Of a DNA stretch of 55,281 bases, positions 43,193-51,081 are shown piece after piece. Within the stretch, counting starts at the first letter, position 1. Every line of letters begins with the position of its first letter. The position numbers and the translations under genes are program-made. The stretch comes from a virus. Location of the stretch: IMG/VR virus record IMGVR_UViG_3300029309_000053, positions 1 to 55,281 of that record. One strand, given 5' to 3'. The notes beneath the pieces were generated by a model, which was given only the letters and a program-made list of their open reading frames with translations, made no database searches and was not told the DNA's origin.

Positions 43193-43638
43193 TAGATGGC
43201 TGGTCCTGTCGAGAACGCGACGTCTGGGTTAACAATAAACAATCCTTCAAGCACAGTCCTCACCTCGACGCCGTTGGCGTACTGGATGTCGTACACGTAG
43301 GTACCAGCATCTACTGTAGACATAGATGCTGCGTCTACGGTAAATGTAACCTCATTGTACGGAGAGGCTGCCAGTATCTCAGATTGAATCTGAGAGCCTG
43401 TATCCAAGTCTGCAGTGGAGGTTGAAAGAATGGTCTCCTCGTAGATCACGGGGTTGTTGGCTCCCGATGATCTGCCCCCTTGCACGCGCTTGTCCTTTAC
43501 AGACATAGCAAAGGTGTATTGCTGAAGGTCTGTAGGGGACGAGTCACTCTCTGTAAACTTGAGAGTAATGTTCATGCTGTCACCACGCTTGACAATGATG
43601 TCTAGCTTTTCTGATATATCGAGATTAGCTGTAGCCAT
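43192..43638 (-). CDS. Ig-like baseplate/neck-type protein (148 aa)
   Basis: The pattern LDIIVKRGDSMNITLKF, a middle strand region, then GTYVYDIQYANGVEVRTVLE followed by GLFIVNPDV resembles the N-terminal Ig-like domain of upper-baseplate or neck proteins of phages. No signal peptide. Overlaps neighbours by one base (TAATG), tying it to the portal transcript. It may decorate the tail or serve as an adaptor for fibres. Confidence 0.6.
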   Translation of the reverse strand: MATANLDISEKLDIIVKRGDSMNITLKFTESDSSPTDLQQYTFAMSVKDKRVQGGRSSGANNPVIYEETILSTSTADLDTGSQIQSEILAASPYNEVTFTVDAASMSTVDAGTYVYDIQYANGVEVRTVLEGLFIVNPDVAFSTGPAI

Positions 43639-46016
43639 TACTCCTGTTCTTGCTGTTGTACTTGAGCGTCAAGCTGCTGGGCTTGTCGCTGATCTTTATT
43701 CTGCTCCTTCATGACCTCGATCTTCTCCTTGAAGTTCTGGTCATCCTCGCGGAAGCCGAGGGTGGCCTGAGCCTTGATCATCTCAATCTCTTTGCGCATC
43801 TCGTGCTTAGCCTGCTCAAGCTGCATGTCGAGCTGAGCCTTGAGCTGCATCTCCTGCTGCTTGATTTGAGCTTCCATCTGGACCTTCTGTTGCTCCGCCT
43901 GTGCCGCCGCCTGTGCGGCCTGCTGAGCCTGCTGTCCTTGAATCTGAGAGTTCTGTGCGGCCTGCTCTTGCTGCTGCTTCATTCTCTTCTTGCGACGCAA
44001 CATCAGCAGCCTCTCGGCCTGATTAACGTCTTTCATATTACGAACAGCAATAGCATCTTCAAGATCAATTTGACCCTGCTGGATAGCCATCTGTATATTC
44101 TGCTCTAGATACTCCTTATCCTTGTCCTCCATGTCTCTAACGACCATTACGCCAAAGTTGTACATAGGGAGTTCTTTAAAGGAATTAAGCACACCCATGT
44201 TAGACTCTCCAATGGCGTTAACATAAATGTTGTATAGTACAGAATCCTCTGGGATAATCTGAACGCACTTGACCACATCTTGACACACTTTCTTGTATAG
44301 GGAGAGTGCTGCGTTTGTGATGTCGTGGATCGCGTTGTTTCCTTGATGGATAGCTATTTGCTGAACCCCAACCAGAGCATCTGCCTTGGGTGTTGTACCA
44401 TCCATCTGCTCGTTGATCCCCGTTGTGTCGCGGATCAACTGCATGTAATGGTTGTACAGACCAATCATCTCGTTGATGTTCCTAATTGCGTTTGGTATCT
44501 GCTGAATAGGTGGTGCTGACGGCGCTCCCTCAGGGGTCTTGCTTCTGTAGTAGAACACACCAGTCTGCTCGTATATATCGTGAAGCTCAAGAGGCTGAAG
44601 CTCTCCGCCCTTACCAAGCTGTACGTTCTCTAAGCCTTCAATGTCTATAATCAAACCATCGGGCTTGGCCTTAGCTACGGCTTGTTGAATCTTGAGGTGC
44701 GTAAGCTGCAGCATGTCTGCAAAACCCGTGCAGCTCTCCACCATAGACTTGGGCACCATTCGCCGCAAGTTGGTTGCAACTACAGAGTAGGACATACGAG
44801 CCTTAGTGATGTCGTGAACATTCTTAGGAACGTTCTTCATTGGACCGTAATCAAACACGCAGTCGGTTCCCACTATGAATTTACCACCATATACAGAGGC
44901 CACCTCCATCTTATGAGGCTTTCTTTCGAAGACGGAATTTTTTCGCTCCTTGTAGTCGTAACCCTTCATGTAAAAATTAGAGTTGCCAAACCTGTTCTCC
45001 TTCTCCTCGAAGTAGATGCAGTCTACAGACACAAACTCGAAAGACATTACGTCAACCATGTATTCGTCGTATCCGTATTCGGTTCTCTGCAGTCTCTCGT
45101 CGTAACGAGTCTTACTGTAGTCCGCAGGATTATTTCCCGCATTAGTCTTTACCTTGTTGGCAATCTCCCTGAAATACTCTTCAGGCTTTTCTCCCGCCAT
45201 CTGACGCTTAAGCTCTCCTATGTTGATTCTCTCCAGGTGGCCAGCATAAACAAGGTCCTCGAAGTTGTGGTCCTCTGTGTAGCTATGAACGAAGTTGACT
45301 GGATCGATATACTTGACAGATATACCGTGAGAAGGATCGTTGTCTCTCTTAGAGACTGCTAGGCCTAATGTAACGATGTCATTGACACACCTCCTGTATG
45401 TTGTATCGTTGAAGTTAGACCATTGCAGGGTCATGTTGGTAGCAATCTGTGCTGCAATCTCTGCGTCAGTCTTGACATTTGTGTCCAAGAAGATCTCAGC
45501 TTCTTCGAGTGAGTCTGGGATTTCTTCGGGGTCTACGTCCAACACAACACCAGTCGTCTCTTTGAGCTGAAGCAGAGCTTGCTTACTCTGCACCTGAACT
45601 CTCATCTTGTCTTTTTTCTTGTTCTTTTCAGAAGAAGACAATGGGTCTACCGACTCCAAGTTGGGGTAAGGGTTGCGAGACAATATCTTGTTCGCCACAA
45701 CACGAACGAACTTAGGAAGTATGGGTACTGGAGTAAAGTCCAGGTTCAACAGGCTGCCATCACCCTTGTTTGGGGATAGAGAGTTGAGAAGCTGCTTGTA
45801 TATGGATGTATCTTGCGTGCCATTTGCGTAGTCTCTACTTCTCTCAAAGGTCTTGTTTCTCTTACCCATGAGGGAGGTTGAGTCTGACTGCTTCCCCCAC
45901 TGAGAGTAAATGGCTCTTGCGTACTGCAGGCCGTACTCTTCAGAAGACTTCTTCGCTCGGTCGGCCAAGGGATCTGGAAAGCTTCCCTTTTTATTAATGT
46001 TGCCAGTACTGTACAT
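43638..46016 (-). CDS. Portal protein
   Basis: A 792-residue protein next to the large terminase. Hallmarks are the early region VPILPKFVRVVANKILSRNP, the core IEGLENVQLGKG and IRNINEMIGLYNHYMQLIRD followed by TTGINEQMDGTTP, as in portals of crAss-like and related phages, and a Gln/Ala-rich helical C-terminus (residues about 690-790) that forms a barrel-like crown. It is the entry channel for packaged DNA and the seat of the adaptors encoded further on. A TATATTTG box lies 5 nt before the ATG. Confidence 0.85.
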   Translation of the reverse strand: MYSTGNINKKGSFPDPLADRAKKSSEEYGLQYARAIYSQWGKQSDSTSLMGKRNKTFERSRDYANGTQDTSIYKQLLNSLSPNKGDGSLLNLDFTPVPILPKFVRVVANKILSRNPYPNLESVDPLSSSEKNKKKDKMRVQVQSKQALLQLKETTGVVLDVDPEEIPDSLEEAEIFLDTNVKTDAEIAAQIATNMTLQWSNFNDTTYRRCVNDIVTLGLAVSKRDNDPSHGISVKYIDPVNFVHSYTEDHNFEDLVYAGHLERINIGELKRQMAGEKPEEYFREIANKVKTNAGNNPADYSKTRYDERLQRTEYGYDEYMVDVMSFEFVSVDCIYFEEKENRFGNSNFYMKGYDYKERKNSVFERKPHKMEVASVYGGKFIVGTDCVFDYGPMKNVPKNVHDITKARMSYSVVATNLRRMVPKSMVESCTGFADMLQLTHLKIQQAVAKAKPDGLIIDIEGLENVQLGKGGELQPLELHDIYEQTGVFYYRSKTPEGAPSAPPIQQIPNAIRNINEMIGLYNHYMQLIRDTTGINEQMDGTTPKADALVGVQQIAIHQGNNAIHDITNAALSLYKKVCQDVVKCVQIIPEDSVLYNIYVNAIGESNMGVLNSFKELPMYNFGVMVVRDMEDKDKEYLEQNIQMAIQQGQIDLEDAIAVRNMKDVNQAERLLMLRRKKRMKQQQEQAAQNSQIQGQQAQQAAQAAAQAEQQKVQMEAQIKQQEMQLKAQLDMQLEQAKHEMRKEIEMIKAQATLGFREDDQNFKEKIEVMKEQNKDQRQAQQLDAQVQQQEQE

Positions 46017-46021
46017 TTTTG

Positions 46022-46029
46022 CAAATATA
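46022..46029 (-). promoter_or_regulatory. TATATTTG promoter box before the portal, leaderless start
   Basis: TATATTTG, then CAAAA, then ATG 46016: five bases of spacer. It lies in the 18-nt gap between TerL and portal and no -33 TTG is seen upstream. Confidence 0.62.
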
Positions 46030-46034
46030 ATAAA

Positions 46035-48149
46035 TCATCCGATCGTCTTATATCGACGGAAGAATGTCTTCTCCGCAAAGTCTGACTTCGGCTTCTGTTT
46101 TACCTTCTGTGCTGCAAGCAAAGCTAAGCCAGAACTGATTGTCAAGTCGTACTTAGTTCTGTCGTTAATCTTGAAGCCTATCCAGTCCTCTAATGTACGA
46201 TTGAAATACATCTTGCCGTAATCTCCAGTATCGTAGTTTTCACCCACGTTGTCGTGAATATAAGCCTCTATAGATTGAGCGTGCGACTGTATGACGTCTT
46301 GTGAATTAGAGGGGATACCCTTGGTCTTTACATTAACCCTAGAGTTTGCAGCTCTAAGGTGAGCTGGCCTATCCATTAGGTATCCGTCATAACCTCTTGA
46401 TTCAAAGTATCTTACTATTCCATACTTATTGTTTTCCACTAATAGTGGATACCCATAAAAGAAAGCAGCCATAAGCACGTCTTCGTAGAATATCTTGGCT
46501 AGATCAGGCCTAGAGGCGTACTCCACAACAAACATGTTAGACGGGTTCTCCATGTGAAACTTATTATACAGGTGCAGGGCGCCCTTAGACCCCCTTCCGT
46601 CTACAGTGGAATCTAGGTCATAGGAGTCAACCCCTCCGCAACCTCTATCCGAGAAGGGCGGCACTAACCTACCCCTGTCTCGGCGTATAACGTTTCTCTG
46701 TTCCGTTGGCGGCATCCAAGCCACACGGAACCTTCCATTAGGATCTGGAGAGAATACAACCTCCTTATCCTTGTGCTTCCATATAAAGTTACCCTTTACT
46801 ACTGGGTTGGGGTATAGCTCGTCGTTATACTGTATCTGTTGATAAATCTTACTTATGTTGAAGATGCTACCATCAATACTATCCCTAAAGGCCTCATCTT
46901 CACTGAAAGGAAACTGTCTGGTTATCTCGTTCAGCTCTGACGGGTTATCCTTCATGCTGTCGCGTTCGTTCTTCAGGTACGTCTTTGCCCCTTGTATAAC
47001 GCTATCGCCGTCAAGACCATCCACAGGCCTATCAGGATCTTCAATGATTGGTCGTCCATGTACATCAAAAAAACCTTCTAATGATTCGTATGCTGGCACA
47101 AACAGTCTATACAGACCGCTCTTTGTTCTTCCATTTGCGTTTCTGTCCATGGCATCAGAGTCGGACCATAGGTCTTTATACTCTTTGCCGCCCTTATCCA
47201 TCGGGTTTACTGTGCTTCCTACTAGCGCCTTACCTACGACCTTTCGTCCTACAATTAAGCAAGTTCTTTGAATGCGCCATGCGTCCCTTATGTCTGTAGG
47301 CTTCTCCCACTTGCCTGCTTCATCTAGATATAACAGGTGTAGCTTCTCGCCATCGTACGCATTATTCGTAGTGTTTTTCCAGTTAACTACCGTATTAAGA
47401 GCCTCGCCCGTCTGCGAAGTCTTATTGTTCTTCGTGATTCTCTTACTCGGCTCGCGAAAAGCCAACTCCATGCGTGGGTTTGTGGTACCATCTTGAATGG
47501 GTTTAAAGAAGAAGGGGTAATGTCTAAACATCTGCACAACCTTCTTCATGAATATGTTTTCCTGGGCGTCTTTACCAGTCTTAGACTGTATACCCATCAG
47601 CTTATCCTTTACCTGTGTGGCCTCGTCTAGCAAGACGGCAGAGCAGATATTTGTGTATCCGCTCCGCCGACACTTAGTGTATAGCTGGCCCAAGCATCTG
47701 GGGTCTGCCTCACACGCTGCCATGTGCAGAAAGATGTCGCGTTGGAACTCAAGATACGAAGGATATCCTATATCGATTTTTGTCCACTGCAACATCATGT
47801 AGTGTCTACCCGTTATATACGTAGGCCTACCTGCATTAAAAAACCAAAAACCCTCACGCCTACGGCGAAACTCCTCCTCGATATACGGAGAAAACTTTTT
47901 CCGAAACTCCTTGGGCATCTCCCCCCACTCATCCATACTCTTAATACGAGACAATTCTGTAGGCATAGGAAGCCTCTTCCACAGCTGCAAGTGCGCTGGA
48001 TTGCCATATCCTTCAATTTCTTTTTCGGGAGGCTGAGCGGGAAGCAGAATGAGTAAGTCACCACGTTGAATACACTCACCTTTCGTACCGTTGGGACAAA
48101 TTGAGATAGCAGGGAAATCATATTCTTCTATGTCTACAAGAGTGTTCAT
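46035..48149 (-). CDS. terL: Terminase large subunit (TerL)
   Basis: A 704-residue packaging motor. The ATPase shows a Walker A-like loop CRRSGYT (residues 160-166), Walker B LLYLDEAG (D276, E277) and a coupling motif VGSTVN. The C-terminal RNase H-like nuclease has SYDLDSTVDG and later NKYGIVRYFESRGYD. Size and order (next to portal, 18 nt gap) match TerL of Bacteroidetes podoviruses. It cuts concatemers and pumps DNA into the prohead. No small terminase subunit was recognised among the neighbours. Confidence 0.93.
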   Translation of the reverse strand: MNTLVDIEEYDFPAISICPNGTKGECIQRGDLLILLPAQPPEKEIEGYGNPAHLQLWKRLPMPTELSRIKSMDEWGEMPKEFRKKFSPYIEEEFRRRREGFWFFNAGRPTYITGRHYMMLQWTKIDIGYPSYLEFQRDIFLHMAACEADPRCLGQLYTKCRRSGYTNICSAVLLDEATQVKDKLMGIQSKTGKDAQENIFMKKVVQMFRHYPFFFKPIQDGTTNPRMELAFREPSKRITKNNKTSQTGEALNTVVNWKNTTNNAYDGEKLHLLYLDEAGKWEKPTDIRDAWRIQRTCLIVGRKVVGKALVGSTVNPMDKGGKEYKDLWSDSDAMDRNANGRTKSGLYRLFVPAYESLEGFFDVHGRPIIEDPDRPVDGLDGDSVIQGAKTYLKNERDSMKDNPSELNEITRQFPFSEDEAFRDSIDGSIFNISKIYQQIQYNDELYPNPVVKGNFIWKHKDKEVVFSPDPNGRFRVAWMPPTEQRNVIRRDRGRLVPPFSDRGCGGVDSYDLDSTVDGRGSKGALHLYNKFHMENPSNMFVVEYASRPDLAKIFYEDVLMAAFFYGYPLLVENNKYGIVRYFESRGYDGYLMDRPAHLRAANSRVNVKTKGIPSNSQDVIQSHAQSIEAYIHDNVGENYDTGDYGKMYFNRTLEDWIGFKINDRTKYDLTISSGLALLAAQKVKQKPKSDFAEKTFFRRYKTIG

Positions 48150-48161
48150 GTATAATTGTTG

Positions 48162-48235
48162 TACGCCCGACAGGACTCGAACCTGTGACCGTCTGCTTAG
48201 AAGGCAGATGCTCTATCCATCTGAGCTACGAGCGC
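48162..48235 (-). tRNA. tRNA-Arg (anticodon TCT)
   Basis: A complete cloverleaf on the - strand: acceptor GCGCTCG/CGGGCGT (two G-T pairs), TA at 8-9, D arm GCTC...GAGC, anticodon stem TCTGC/GCAGA around loop CTTCTAA (anticodon TCT at 48201-48199), and T arm ACAGG-TTCGAGT-CCTGT. CCA is not encoded. It would read AGA codons. It lies 12 nt upstream of the TerL start, so it may be cut from a late transcript. Confidence 0.9.
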
Positions 48236-48238
48236 ATG

Positions 48239-48315
48239 TCCGCGAAGTGGGACTTGAACCCACATGTAACCAGTTACTCTTTCTACAAGGTATAAGCTTG
48301 AGGAGATACTCGCGG
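48239..48315 (-). tRNA. Non-canonical tRNA or tRNA-like element, identity unresolved
   Basis: The ends are tRNA-like on the - strand: acceptor CCGCGAG pairs with TTCGCGG (seven pairs, one G-T), TA at positions 8-9, and T arm GTGGG-TTCAAGT-CCCAC. The interior does not fold into an ordinary D arm and anticodon arm; it holds GTAA-CTGG-TTAC, like a long variable arm, and loops containing GTA or TAT. It could be a class II-type tRNA (Tyr, Leu, Ser), degenerate, or a tRNA mimic. It sits 3 nt from tRNA-Arg. Confidence 0.5.
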
Positions 48316-48459
48316 CTAATCTTCAGACTCACCGTTCCAAGAATCTTCCCAAAACTTAAAATCGGTTTTATTGTACTGACATACTATTTGCTTCCAGTCA
48401 TTTAGAGAATCTTTCAGCGAAACCCCCGCTGTAATCTTTTGCTTCTTCGATTCCTCCAT
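48316..48459 (-). CDS. Small protein overlapping the end of the 96-aa gene (47 aa)
   Basis: ATG 48459 lies inside the upstream 96-aa gene in another frame; the product reads EESKKQKITAGVSLKDSLND then WKQIVCQYNKTDFKFWEDSW and an acidic end. The composition (three Trp, balanced charge) looks like a real protein. The stop ends exactly at the 5' base of the tRNA-like element. Evidence is codon composition and placement only, so confidence is moderate. Confidence 0.45.
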   Translation of the reverse strand: MEESKKQKITAGVSLKDSLNDWKQIVCQYNKTDFKFWEDSWNGESED

Positions 48460-48688
48460 TTGTTTGTAAGTCTTTAATCATTTGCTCTAATCGCTGGCGC
48501 TCTACTAGCAATTCCTTGCAATCCGTAGCAGTCTGTTTAATAGACTGTAGCTCTGCCTTTCGTGCACTTCCGTTGATCTCTGGGTCAACAGGTTTCTTTA
48601 TTTCGTCAATCATGTTGTTGATGGCAATCTCCATCGACCTCATTAGACGCTCGGCTGCTTCAATCGTTGTGAACTTCTTCTTCGACAT
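48398..48688 (-). CDS. Small coiled-coil protein (96 aa)
   Basis: A Glu/Lys/Gln-rich helical protein (FTTIEAAERLMRSMEIAINN; TDCKELLVERQRLEQMIKDL) without hydrophobic segments, ending GGFAERFSK. It overlaps the GroES-like gene by 29 nt and belongs to the same transcript. Coiled-coil packing suggests an oligomer or chaperone-like adaptor. Not recognised otherwise; a small terminase role is conceivable from its position upstream of TerL but nothing proves DNA binding. Confidence 0.6.
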   Translation of the reverse strand: MSKKKFTTIEAAERLMRSMEIAINNMIDEIKKPVDPEINGSARKAELQSIKQTATDCKELLVERQRLEQMIKDLQTNGGIEEAKDYSGGFAERFSK

Positions 48689-49262
48689 ATAGCAGGTCTT
48701 CTGATCGCGTTCTATAATAAGGCTTACCGTCTATGAACAGCTTGTAGTCCATGTTCTTTTTTATGCCGACTACGTCGCCGACTTTCAGCCCCAACTCTTC
48801 AACCCATGGGGCGGTAAAGGCCACGGAAGCCTTGCTAACATCGGCCTTGTCAAGCTTCACTATTTCAATAAGATCACTCTGTTCTTCTGGAGATGATTCT
48901 TCTACGTGCTCCAGAAGCACCCATCCCCCTAGGGGTTTAATCTCTCCAGTGTCTTTACACTTGTGAGCAATGGCTTGATTGTTTACCGTATGATCTGGAT
49001 CGTACCTTACAAGAAAGTGATTATCCAAGCCCGTTAGAGCTTGACCCTCGTTAAGAACAACTAGGTGATGAAAGTAAAGAGTGTCACCTTCTTTCACTCC
49101 AGTTTTGTGACGCAATGGAGAGCAAACTACGGGCCCGTCAGTAACCCTATGCTCAAAGTCGTTGAACTTGGGATCTAGATAAAGTTCGAAACCACTTTCC
49201 GTCTTAATAGTATCCTTAAGTTGTTTTTGCAACTCAACGACAAACAAATCTAATGTTTTCAT
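48660..49262 (-). CDS. GroES-like co-chaperonin with two beta-barrel-type halves (200 aa)
   Basis: Contains DGPVVCSPLRHKTGVKEGDT followed by LYFHHLVV, and later VEELGLKVGDVVGIKKNMDY followed by DGKPYYRTRSEDLLY. These match phage GroES homologues (gp31-like, frequently longer than GroES), with the GD turn after V-K-x and the dome strand. The mobile loop region is in the middle. It should cap the host GroEL so that the capsid protein folds. No GroEL gene is present in the window. Role is well in line with the late-gene context. Confidence 0.72.
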   Translation of the reverse strand: MKTLDLFVVELQKQLKDTIKTESGFELYLDPKFNDFEHRVTDGPVVCSPLRHKTGVKEGDTLYFHHLVVLNEGQALTGLDNHFLVRYDPDHTVNNQAIAHKCKDTGEIKPLGGWVLLEHVEESSPEEQSDLIEIVKLDKADVSKASVAFTAPWVEELGLKVGDVVGIKKNMDYKLFIDGKPYYRTRSEDLLYVEEEVHND

Positions 49263-49269
49263 TACTTAA

Positions 49270-49659
49270 TTAATAGCCGCCACCGCCGCCGCCAGAATAA
49301 CCACCACCGCCGCCAGAAGATCCTGAGGATGGAGCAGAAGGCGCGGGAGGGGATGAGGGGGGAGGCGATGAGGGGGGAGGGGTCTGAGAAGATGACGCAG
49401 GAGAAGAAGGCCCAGAAGGTCTAGATGCCCTACGCTTTTTTATGGTTGAATCCATCTGACCCTTAAGCTGAGCCTGAAGACTCTTAATTCTTTCAGCCAC
49501 ACGGCTGTTTACTGGCGTAAGGCGATCATGAGGTGTTGTGGTGTGTGTGCCCCCAACCATGGCGCCTTTGGATACGTGGACGTGATAAGCTCCTACGTAA
49601 TTTTCTCCGTTGGGAAGAACAAACTCTTCTCCACTCGTGTACAGATTATTAAAGGTCAT
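49270..49659 (-). CDS. Virion-type protein with Pro/Ser/Gly-rich tail (129 aa)
   Basis: Residues 1-60 contain LYTSGEEFVLPNGENYVGAY followed by HVHVSKGAMVGGTHTTTPHD, a short globular module seen in phage virion proteins. Residues 75-129 are low-complexity Pro/Ser repeats ending in a Gly/Tyr stretch (GGGGYSGGGGGGY). The tail is unusual and may be flexible or phase-separating. The start overlaps the previous gene (TAATG). Confidence 0.6.
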   Translation of the reverse strand: MTFNNLYTSGEEFVLPNGENYVGAYHVHVSKGAMVGGTHTTTPHDRLTPVNSRVAERIKSLQAQLKGQMDSTIKKRRASRPSGPSSPASSSQTPPPSSPPPSSPPAPSAPSSGSSGGGGGYSGGGGGGY

Positions 49660-49892
49660 TAAAAATTACAATCATATTCAATTATACATGGCATCTCGTC
49701 TACTGATTTCCACAGCACCTGACTTCCGTCCTGTTGCAAATATACGAGATATCTATTGCGGTTGTATCTAATTAAGTGTTCTTCATCCATAACTATGGCG
49801 CTAACCTCTCCGCCTCCTGCTCTCATGCCAACAAAGTAAGCCATGGCGTCTTTGGGATCCCTCCCAATAATTATCTTTCTAATAAGGCCCAT
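49659..49892 (-). CDS. Small conserved-looking protein (77 aa)
   Basis: Begins GLIRKIIIGRDPKDAMAYFV and contains GMRAGGGEVSAIVMDEEHLI and QVLWKSVDEMPCIIEYD, a compact alpha/beta pattern I recall from other late phage proteins next to the GroES-like gene. No known function. It has a candidate TATCTTTG promoter box 14 nt upstream. Confidence 0.58.
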   Translation of the reverse strand: MGLIRKIIIGRDPKDAMAYFVGMRAGGGEVSAIVMDEEHLIRYNRNRYLVYLQQDGSQVLWKSVDEMPCIIEYDCNF

Positions 49893-49900
49893 ATTAAATT

Positions 49901-50203
49901 TTAGTTCAAAGATATGTCCAATCCGTCAAACAGATCGTCAAAGTCAAGACCCTGCTCTATATCTTTGTTTCGTTTCCAAGTGTCTGTAGCGAAGTCAATC
50001 ATGGTGTGCAACTCTAATTCATCTTGCATATTGTGAGAGTATATTGCCTTCATGTTTGATTTCTCATCATCGTCTTCGATGGGCTCAAGAACGCCCACCA
50101 CAACCATAGACATAACCCTGTCTCTCATTTCATACTTGTCGATTAATAGTTCGAGCTCGATTACCAGCCTATGAACTTCCATCAAAAAATCATCATCCAT
50201 CAT
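49901..50203 (-). CDS. Hypothetical acidic protein (100 aa)
   Basis: Start taken at ATG 50203 (MMDDDFLMEVHR), since the earlier part of the frame would run through the divergent + gene. The protein is acidic and helical (LVIELELLIDKYEMRDRVMS), with an Asp-rich C-terminus (DFDDLFDGLD). A divergent gene starts 12 nt away, so the two share a very short promoter region. Function unknown. Confidence 0.55.
   Translation of the reverse strand: MMDDDFLMEVHRLVIELELLIDKYEMRDRVMSMVVVGVLEPIEDDDEKSNMKAIYSHNMQDELELHTMIDFATDTWKRNKDIEQGLDFDDLFDGLDISLN
49907..49914 (-). promoter_or_regulatory. Possible TATCTTTG promoter box
   Basis: TATCTTTG fits TAnnTTTG, 14 nt before ATG 49892, but it overlaps the last codons of the preceding gene, so chance occurrence is possible. 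Confidence 0.4.
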
Positions 50204-50215
50204 AGCTAATAGTTT

Positions 50216-50638
50216 ATGCCAAAAAGCAAAGTTCCCAAGAAGCGGATGTTCCGCGACTTTAGTCGACAAGATAAGAAGTATATTAAAAGGAACGATCTAA
50301 AGAGACTTAAGCAAATGAGGCAGAAAGTTACATCTCAATGGGATGTTTCTTTCTCCGACCTTGAGTTTCTTTTATGGGCTTATGATCTTCAATTCTTTAC
50401 CATAGATTACGCGGCTAAAGACCTAGGGATTAACAAAACAAACCTTTCGAACAGAGTGATATATCCCTTAGTAAAAAAGGGATATATGTATAAACACTTT
50501 GACAAATTAACTCCTTCAGATACTTACGAGGACCACTTATTCAGAGACGAAACTAAGTATAACTACAGGGTTAGATATGCTATAACTCAAAAAGCCAGGC
50601 TTCTTGTTCAGAGATTTTACTCTCTACTCAGCAGCTAA
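50216..50638 (+). CDS. Winged-helix regulator, MarR-like (140 aa)
   Basis: The only + gene of the middle of the late region. After a basic N-terminus come SFSDLEFLLWAYDLQFFTID, the recognition part AAKDLGINKTNLSNRVIYPL and the wing VKKGYMYKHFDKL, then FRDETKYNYRVRYAITQKAR. This order fits MarR-like winged helices found in marine phages. As a divergently placed gene it could control the late cluster. It has no ligand-domain features. Confidence 0.68.
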   Translation: MPKSKVPKKRMFRDFSRQDKKYIKRNDLKRLKQMRQKVTSQWDVSFSDLEFLLWAYDLQFFTIDYAAKDLGINKTNLSNRVIYPLVKKGYMYKHFDKLTPSDTYEDHLFRDETKYNYRVRYAITQKARLLVQRFYSLLSS

Positions 50639-50645
50639 TCAGGTG

Positions 50646-51080
50646 TCAGTAAGTCACAGATCCAGAAAGTTGTGGCGAAGCGTATCCAGACCTGTTCAAC
50701 GTTCCCGTGACTGAAATGTTATCATTACGACCCCCACTAACTAAACTGTTGAAGCTTAGCCTATCTGTGCTTATTGTTCTAACACCGCCACTTTCTCCGT
50801 CGTCTACAGTGAAGGTGAAGGTATTGCCCGTAGAAGAAATACCGTCTGTGACATTATTTACTTCAGTCGAAACTAAGCTGTAATCGCTCAAAGATCCACT
50901 CCAATCATTTGTATTGTCAATGAATAAAGTAATAACAGTCTGTGTAGGGGTTCCACTAACTCTTATGTTTGGGGTTGTTCCACCGCCGTGAGATGTCTCG
51001 GTCCATGCGGTACCAGATGATACTGGCTTACGGGCTGATGGATTTTGATTAGATTGTATATGTGTCCCTAGTCCTAACAT
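50646..51080 (-). CDS. Beta-rich protein downstream of the endolysin (144 aa)
   Basis: Start at ATG 51080 (MLGLGTHIQS), one base after the endolysin stop. The protein is Ser/Thr/Gly/Asn-rich with Ig-like strands (TVITLFIDNTNDWSGSLSDY, FTFTVDDGESGGVRTIST, ISVTGTLNRSGYASPQLSGS). No signal peptide is seen. Convergent with the regulator. It may be a surface-exposed virion protein, but the function is unknown. Confidence 0.55.
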   Translation of the reverse strand: MLGLGTHIQSNQNPSARKPVSSGTAWTETSHGGGTTPNIRVSGTPTQTVITLFIDNTNDWSGSLSDYSLVSTEVNNVTDGISSTGNTFTFTVDDGESGGVRTISTDRLSFNSLVSGGRNDNISVTGTLNRSGYASPQLSGSVTY

Positions 51081-51081
51081 G

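Noticed and set aside
44682-45362. 226-codon open frame on + opposite the portal gene
   Set aside because: Antisense to the portal core; no ribosome or promoter context and no recognisable motif.
48091-48405. 104-codon open frame on + across the tRNA genes
   Set aside because: Product is the typical spurious peptide of antisense tRNA sequence (CTPDRTRTCDRLLR, VGLEPTCNQL).
49737-49744. TATATTTG on the - strand inside the 77-aa gene
   Set aside because: It matches the late box but lies in coding sequence 78 nt before the next start, unlike the other copies; likely chance.
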